Origin: Sulfuricella sp. | Lineage (GTDB): Bacteria > Pseudomonadota > Gammaproteobacteria > Burkholderiales > Sulfuricellaceae | DNA: 64,000 bases | Direction: 5' to 3' | Assembly: GCA_041651995.1 (NCBI GenBank) | Contig: JBAZID010000002.1 | Span: 252,425-316,424, forward strand | Part shown: piece after piece, positions 59,935-64,000 of the stretch | Layout of the letters: each line of letters starts with the position of its first letter | Position numbering within the stretch: the stretch's first letter is position 1 | The notes under the pieces: generated by a model | What the model was told of the DNA's origin: nothing | The model's database searches: none | Seen by the model: the letters and a program-made list of their open reading frames with translations, nothing else | Made by a program: the position numbers and the translations under genes

Positions 59935-61030
59935 ATGCCGGGTAGATTGCCCCCAGGATTCGTGGCCCTTTTGCGCCTGTTACTGCCGGCAGATTTCCCG
60001 GTAGTCCGTGCTGCGTCTGATATGCCAGCCAGGCAAATGCTGCGGCTTCAACCCAGTCCGCATCAATGCCCAGAGTGTCGGTGAGTGATAATTTCAGATT
60101 CGGAAATAATTCTGATAGCCGTTTTCTGAGGGCGCTGTTGTGAGCGCCACCGCCACACAGAAAAATTTCATTTGCACCAGGACAGTATCGACTGATGGAA
60201 TCAGCAATTGCACATGCAGTTACTTCCAACAAGGTTGCCTGGATGTCTTCGGGGTCATGCCGGGGGGGGAGCAGGGGCTTCAGCCATTCGAGGTGAAACA
60301 TGTCTCGTCCGGTGCTCTTGGGGGGGGGGGCAGCGAAAAATGGGTGAGCAAGCATGGTCTGCTTCAGCCCGGGAAGGACCTTGCCGCTGGCAGACCAGGC
60401 GCCATCTCGATCAAAAGGTGTACCCAGATTTATCTGGATCCAGGCATCGAGCAGCAGATTGCCGGGGCCACAGTCGAAACCGGTGATGGTGCCCGTTGAT
60501 GGGAGCCAGGTCAGGTTGCTGATGCCGCCAATGTTAACGATCACCCGGTTGAGATCCGGTGTGCGAAATGCTGCGGCATGGAAGGCCGGGACAAGCGGAG
60601 CGCCCTGACCGCCGGCGGCAATGTCACGGTTGCGAAAATCTGCGATAACGGTAATGCCAGTAAGCTCAGCCAGCAGTGAAGCATTGCCGATTTGAATGGT
60701 AACACCCAGTTCCGGGCGGTGACGGATGGTCTGGCCGTGGCAGCCAATGGCGCTAATGGCGCCAGAAGACAGTTTGGCCTGACTCAAAAGATCGGAAACC
60801 GCGGCTGCGTAACAGCTTGCCAGAATGTTCCCTGCCTGGGCAGCTCGCAGTAACTCGTTTTCCCCTGTGAGGTTAAGGGCCAGAAGCGCATTTTTCAACG
60901 ACGGCTCAAACGAATGAAAAACGGCTTCCACAAAGTGAAAGCCGGAGGAGTCAAACTGGATAAGCGCGGCGTCGACACCATCCAGGCTGGTGCCGGACAT
61001 CAGTCCGATATAAAGCCTGGTTGAGTCCAC
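59933..61030 (-). CDS. anmK: Anhydro-N-acetylmuramic acid kinase AnmK
   Basis: Peptidoglycan recycling: opens and phosphorylates 1,6-anhydro-MurNAc. The 365 residues show the ASKHA ATP site GLMSGTSLDGVDAAL near the start, IGCHGQTIRHRP, NIGGISNLTWLP and the C-terminal CGGGAHN. The conserved PPPKSTGRD-type motif is encoded by an 11-base C run (60320-60330 on the minus strand), and an 8-base run lies 50 bases away; loss or gain of one base would break the frame. Start is GTG 61030. It follows the M23 peptidase gene by 20 bases. Confidence 0.94.
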   Translation of the reverse strand: MDSTRLYIGLMSGTSLDGVDAALIQFDSSGFHFVEAVFHSFEPSLKNALLALNLTGENELLRAAQAGNILASCYAAAVSDLLSQAKLSSGAISAIGCHGQTIRHRPELGVTIQIGNASLLAELTGITVIADFRNRDIAAGGQGAPLVPAFHAAAFRTPDLNRVIVNIGGISNLTWLPSTGTITGFDCGPGNLLLDAWIQINLGTPFDRDGAWSASGKVLPGLKQTMLAHPFFAAPPPKSTGRDMFHLEWLKPLLPPRHDPEDIQATLLEVTACAIADSISRYCPGANEIFLCGGGAHNSALRKRLSELFPNLKLSLTDTLGIDADWVEAAAFAWLAYQTQHGLPGNLPAVTGAKGPRILGAIYPA

Positions 61031-61050
61031 GCTGTTCAGGTGCTTGGGTT

Positions 61051-62373
61051 TTAGTCGAGCGCGGCCAGATTGGTGCCGTGCAGCAACTCCAGGCGCGCAG
61101 TCAGGGGCTGAGTGTAGCGATCAAACTCTCCCTTCTGGCTGGCTGCGATGGGGAAAGCAACTGGCACTTCGGTCGATAGGGGGTTGCGTTGTAAGCCCGC
61201 GACCTTGAATTCATAGTGCAGGTGAGGGCCGGTTGCGAGTCCGGTCATGCCAACGTAACCAATTACATCGCCCTGACTTACGCGTTGCCCCTTGCGCAAT
61301 CCTTTCGCAAAACCGGACAGATGACCGTAAACCGTTTCGTGGTTGCCTTGGTGTTTGATGACAACGAGGTTGCCATAACCATTCTGCCGGCCGGCAAAAG
61401 CCACTGATCCATCCGCAGTGGATTTGACACGGGTGCCGGTGGGCGCGGCGTAATCAACGCCTTTGTGCGCACGCCACTCCTTCAGGACGGGGTGGTACCG
61501 GGCTTTGGAAAAGCCCGAGGAGATACGCGAGAATTCAAGCGGGGACCGCAGAAAGGCCTTGCGCAGATTTTTGCCTTCTGGAGTGTAGTACCCTCCACGG
61601 CCATCCTGACTCCGGAAATAAACAGTGCGGTAAGTTTTACCGTTATTGACGAATTCTGCAGCCAGAATTTGACCTGATTTGACTAGCTCACCTTTGTTGT
61701 AAAAGGCTTCATAGGCAACAGTGAATTTGTCACCCCGCTGCAAATCGCGGTGGAAGTCGATATCGGTCGAAAAAATATCTGCTATTTGAATGGCAACAGC
61801 GTCCGGCATATTCGCATCGTCAGTGGCAGCGAACAGGGAACTGGTAATCAGGCCGGATTTCATTTCAACCTTGCGTTCCAGTGGCAGTGCCTGTTCGCTT
61901 GACTTGAAATGATCGCCCTGTTTTTCCACCAGCAATATATTATCGCCACCAAAGTGGTAGCGTAGCGATAATAATTCACCATCTTGATTCGTCAGGGCTT
62001 GAATGGTCTTGCCCGGTTTTAACTGGCGTAGTGCTTGTGCGTGTTGAGCCTCTCTCAGAAAAGATTGCGCATCTGCACTGTTTACATCCAGACGATTCAG
62101 AAGGGCCCCGGCCGTGTCACCGCGCTGGATGCGTTCTTCTCGCCAGAAAGACTCATTTTTTCCTGCTTCAGACTGCATTGCCGGCAGAGCCAGTGCTTCA
62201 ATCACCGTGCGTGTGGTTATGTGTTGCTGCACTTCAGTATCCGGCGCGATACCAAAGGCGGCTACAACGCCGAACAACGGCAGGGCGGAGACCCCAACAA
62301 GCCAGCGAAGGCGGATTTTTCGTTCGGACTGAAAAAGCTTTTGCGATAGAATGCGGTCTTTATTATTCAACAT
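61051..62373 (-). CDS. M23 family peptidoglycan endopeptidase (MepM-like)
   Basis: Periplasmic cell-wall hydrolase opening cross-links for growth. The 440 residues have an N-terminal membrane or signal segment (LRWLVGVSALPLFGVVAAFG), an opacity-associated/LysM-like region, and a C-terminal LytM domain with metal ligands in HKGVDYAAPTGT and HLHYEFKV; the Zn-site histidines and aspartate look intact. It is upstream of anmK by 20 bases, linking wall turnover and recycling, and divergent from tyrS. Confidence 0.92.
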   Translation of the reverse strand: MLNNKDRILSQKLFQSERKIRLRWLVGVSALPLFGVVAAFGIAPDTEVQQHITTRTVIEALALPAMQSEAGKNESFWREERIQRGDTAGALLNRLDVNSADAQSFLREAQHAQALRQLKPGKTIQALTNQDGELLSLRYHFGGDNILLVEKQGDHFKSSEQALPLERKVEMKSGLITSSLFAATDDANMPDAVAIQIADIFSTDIDFHRDLQRGDKFTVAYEAFYNKGELVKSGQILAAEFVNNGKTYRTVYFRSQDGRGGYYTPEGKNLRKAFLRSPLEFSRISSGFSKARYHPVLKEWRAHKGVDYAAPTGTRVKSTADGSVAFAGRQNGYGNLVVIKHQGNHETVYGHLSGFAKGLRKGQRVSQGDVIGYVGMTGLATGPHLHYEFKVAGLQRNPLSTEVPVAFPIAASQKGEFDRYTQPLTARLELLHGTNLAALD

Positions 62374-62463
62374 GTTGCCTGTGTGGTTTTTTTAAGTCAG
62401 CGCGAAGCTTAACAAAAAACACAAGTGGCGAGAAGTTAAAATTTCCCGGATTGGTGAAACGTA

Positions 62464-63663
62464 ATGAGTCAAATCAAAGAGTCGCTTCAGATTATCAAAA
62501 GAGGATGCGAGGAACTCTTGCTGGAGCAGGAGCTGATTGAAAAGTTGTCGACAGGCCGGCCACTAAGAGTCAAGGCGGGTTTTGATCCGACAGCTCCGGA
62601 TCTGCATCTTGGGCACACGGTATTGCTAAATAAGATGCGGCAGTTCCAGGAAATGGGCCACGAAGCGATGTTCCTGATCGGCGATTTTACCGGAATGATT
62701 GGCGATCCAACCGGCAAGAATGTAACACGCAAGCCCTTGACGCGCGACGAGGTGATCGAGAACGCTCGAACCTACGAGCAGCAGATTTTCAAGATTCTCG
62801 ACCCGGAAAAGACGCTGGTGATGTTCAACTCCAGCTGGATGGGTGAAATGAGCGCGGCTGATTTGATCGGTTTGGCGGCAAAACATACAGTTGCCCGCAT
62901 GCTGGAACGGGATGATTTTCATAAGCGTTATACGTCTGGCCAGCCCATTGCAGTCCATGAATTCCTTTATCCTCTGATTCAGGGTTATGACTCGGTGGCC
63001 ATGAAAGCGGACGTCGAGCTTGGCGGAACTGACCAGAAGTTTAACCTGCTGGTCGGGAGGGAACTGCAGAAGCATTATGGACAGCCTCCGCAAGTAGTGT
63101 TGACCATGCCTATCCTGGAAGGGCTGGATGGCGTAAACAAGATGTCGAAGTCGCTCGGCAACTATATAGGCATCCATGAGCCGCCCAATGAGATGTTCGG
63201 CAAGCTGATGTCGGTTTCGGATGACTTGATGTGGCGTTATATAGAGCTTCTGTCGTTTGAGCCATTGAATGTCGTAGCTCAGTGGAAGAAAGAGACGGCT
63301 GAAGGACGGAATCCACGCGACATCAAGGTAATGTTTGCGCAAGAGATTATTGCCCGATTCCATGACAGAGTGGCGGCTGACCGGGCGCTGGCTGATTTTG
63401 ATGCGCGTTTCCGGGAGGGGGCGATGCCTGATGATATGCCAGAGATCAATTTGCCAGCCGAAGGTGATGGCCTGTCTGTAGTTCAGGCACTCAAGCAGGC
63501 TAACTTGACTGCCAGCACCTCTGAGGCGATCCGCATGATTCAGCAGGGAGGCGTCAAGGCTGATGGCGAGAAGGTGAGCGACAAAGCGCTTGTTCTGTCC
63601 AAAGGAGCGGCGGTCGTACTGCAGGTTGGCAAGCGTAAATTTGCACGTGTAAGTATTGTTTGA
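62464..63663 (+). CDS. tyrS: Tyrosyl-tRNA synthetase
   Basis: Charges tRNA-Tyr. The 399-residue type (TyrRS-beta, longer insert than TyrRS of Bacillus) has the HIGH-like HLGH in PDLHLGHTVLL, KMSKS at VNKMSKSLGNYIG and a C-terminal S4 RNA-binding domain (SEAIRMIQQGGVKADGEKV). Placement directly before an rRNA operon is common in betaproteobacteria and fits the promoter array that follows. Confidence 0.97.
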   Translation: MSQIKESLQIIKRGCEELLLEQELIEKLSTGRPLRVKAGFDPTAPDLHLGHTVLLNKMRQFQEMGHEAMFLIGDFTGMIGDPTGKNVTRKPLTRDEVIENARTYEQQIFKILDPEKTLVMFNSSWMGEMSAADLIGLAAKHTVARMLERDDFHKRYTSGQPIAVHEFLYPLIQGYDSVAMKADVELGGTDQKFNLLVGRELQKHYGQPPQVVLTMPILEGLDGVNKMSKSLGNYIGIHEPPNEMFGKLMSVSDDLMWRYIELLSFEPLNVVAQWKKETAEGRNPRDIKVMFAQEIIARFHDRVAADRALADFDARFREGAMPDDMPEINLPAEGDGLSVVQALKQANLTASTSEAIRMIQQGGVKADGEKVSDKALVLSKGAAVVLQVGKRKFARVSIV

Positions 63664-63736
63664 CTTGCCGATGGCGCGTAAGTGATTGTCTTGTAAAGCG
63701 CCACGATTTTATCGTGATAAATGTGCCACAAAGGCA

Positions 63737-63764
63737 TTGACCATCAGTTTTGCCTCTGTATAAT
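63737..63764 (+). promoter_or_regulatory. rRNA operon promoter P1 (distal)
   Basis: TTGACC (63737-63742), 16-base spacer, perfect TATAAT (63759-63764), then the GC-rich discriminator GCGCACC typical of stringently controlled promoters. Confidence 0.82.
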
Positions 63765-63770
63765 GCGCAC

Positions 63771-63796
63771 CTTCGTTGCAGAACAGGGCAGCGAAG
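63771..63796 (+). other. Hairpin after P1 start site
   Basis: CTTCGTTGC (63771-63779) pairs with GCAGCGAAG (63788-63796), nine pairs with one GU. The same hairpin follows P2 (63854-63861 with 63870-63877), where an A-to-G change keeps pairing as GU. Confidence 0.6.
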
Positions 63797-63818
63797 CAAA
63801 TCGGCAGGAAAATAAGAT

Positions 63819-63846
63819 TTGACGCGGTGTTCAGGCTCTGTATAAT
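63819..63846 (+). promoter_or_regulatory. rRNA operon promoter P2 (middle)
   Basis: TTGACG (63819-63824), 16-base spacer, TATAAT (63841-63846), same GCGCACC discriminator. It lies 82 bases after P1 and shares a long identical stretch around and after the -10 box. Confidence 0.85.
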
Positions 63847-63903
63847 GCGCACCTTCGTTGCAGAACAGCGCGGCGAAACAGGTCGAAGAGTTGTAAAAAC
63901 GAT

Positions 63904-63931
63904 TTGACAGGGTGTTCTGGATCTGTATAAT
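63904..63931 (+). promoter_or_regulatory. rRNA operon promoter P3 (proximal)
   Basis: Perfect TTGACA (63904-63909), 16-base spacer, perfect TATAAT (63926-63931), same GCGCACC discriminator, 85 bases after P2. It leads directly into the boxA. Confidence 0.9.
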
Positions 63932-63966
63932 GCGCACCTCTCGCTACGGCGGGGAAGAGAAGTAAA

Positions 63967-63980
63967 CGTTCTTTAACAAG
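63967..63980 (+). promoter_or_regulatory. rRNA antitermination boxA
   Basis: CGTTCTTTAACAAG resembles the NusB/S10-binding boxA of rRNA leaders, and the following AATAAGTGTGGG resembles the sequence downstream of boxA in E. coli rRNA leaders. The 16S gene should begin shortly beyond the right edge. Confidence 0.8.
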
Positions 63981-64000
63981 ATACAGCCAATAAGTGTGGG

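Noticed and set aside
63702..63716. Small hairpin CACGAT-TTT-ATCGTG after tyrS
   Set aside because: No T tail and a weak stem; not convincing as a terminator.

Overview
The window reads as a chromosomal segment of a sulfur-oxidising, CO2-fixing betaproteobacterium, probably of the Nitrosomonadales/Sulfuricella-Thiobacillus type; the genus is inference. The support is the order rpoN-hpf-ptsN-hprK-rapZ behind lptC-lptA-lptB, a complete SoeABC-type sulfite-oxidising molybdoenzyme next to rhd-tusA-dsrE2, form II RuBisCO (cbbM) with cbbQ, cbbO and divergent cbbR, and a Rieske/cytochrome bc1 operon. Nearly every gene is a housekeeping or core-metabolism gene. I see no phage, insertion sequence, integron or CRISPR array.

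Layout. 1-6.8 kb (minus): rapZ (cut by the window edge), hprK, ptsN, hpf, rpoN, then LPS export and Kdo genes (lptB, lptA, lptC, kdsC, kdsD). 6.9-16 kb: a CPA2-type antiporter, a prepilin-like gene with a near-consensus sigma-54 promoter, a divergent orphan histidine kinase and an RND pump with its lipoprotein adaptor. 16-23.5 kb (minus): dsrE2, tusA, rhd, soeC, soeB, soeA, an unknown gene and moaC. 23.5-31.7 kb: bepA-like protease, coaE, pilD, pilC, pilB, a CNNM/CBS transporter and a CcsA-like cytochrome assembly protein. 31.8-36.7 kb (plus): ffh, rpsP-rimM-trmD-rplS, ogt, xerD. 36.8-44.2 kb: an S24-like protein, tatD, a CDF transporter, tcdA, mobA, petABC, sspA, sspB, tRNA-Thr. 44.2-52.8 kb: purE, purC, an AlkD-like protein, a YhcH-like protein, cbbO, cbbQ, cbbM and divergent cbbR. 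52.8-56.2 kb (minus): ntrC, ntrB, a DUF4124 protein and an OsmC protein. 56.3-64 kb: rplM-rpsI, argC, a DUF6776-like protein, a bactofilin, erpA, anmK, an M23 peptidase, tyrS, then three tandem strong promoters and a boxA leading into an rRNA operon beyond the window.

How the parts fit. Rhd-TusA-DsrE2 can pass sulfane sulfur in the cytoplasm, SoeABC can oxidise the resulting sulfite at the inner membrane, electrons can go through quinone to bc1, and CbbM with its CbbQO activase fixes CO2. moaC and mobA make molybdenum cofactor, as SoeA needs. rpoN, ntrB/ntrC and the sigma-54 prepilin promoter form a second regulatory theme.

Main observations beyond annotation: a long inverted-repeat hairpin family (TTAACCACGG ends) with three copies, two of them inside the soe and cbb operons; an 11-base homopolymer inside anmK; lptC with no canonical start ahead of its membrane anchor; PurE with a Lys/Ala-rich tail; an S24-like protein lacking the expected catalytic lysine; and triplicated rRNA promoters with a conserved hairpin after the first two. 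I did not find a clearly new multi-gene system; the hairpin family is the best candidate for something undescribed.
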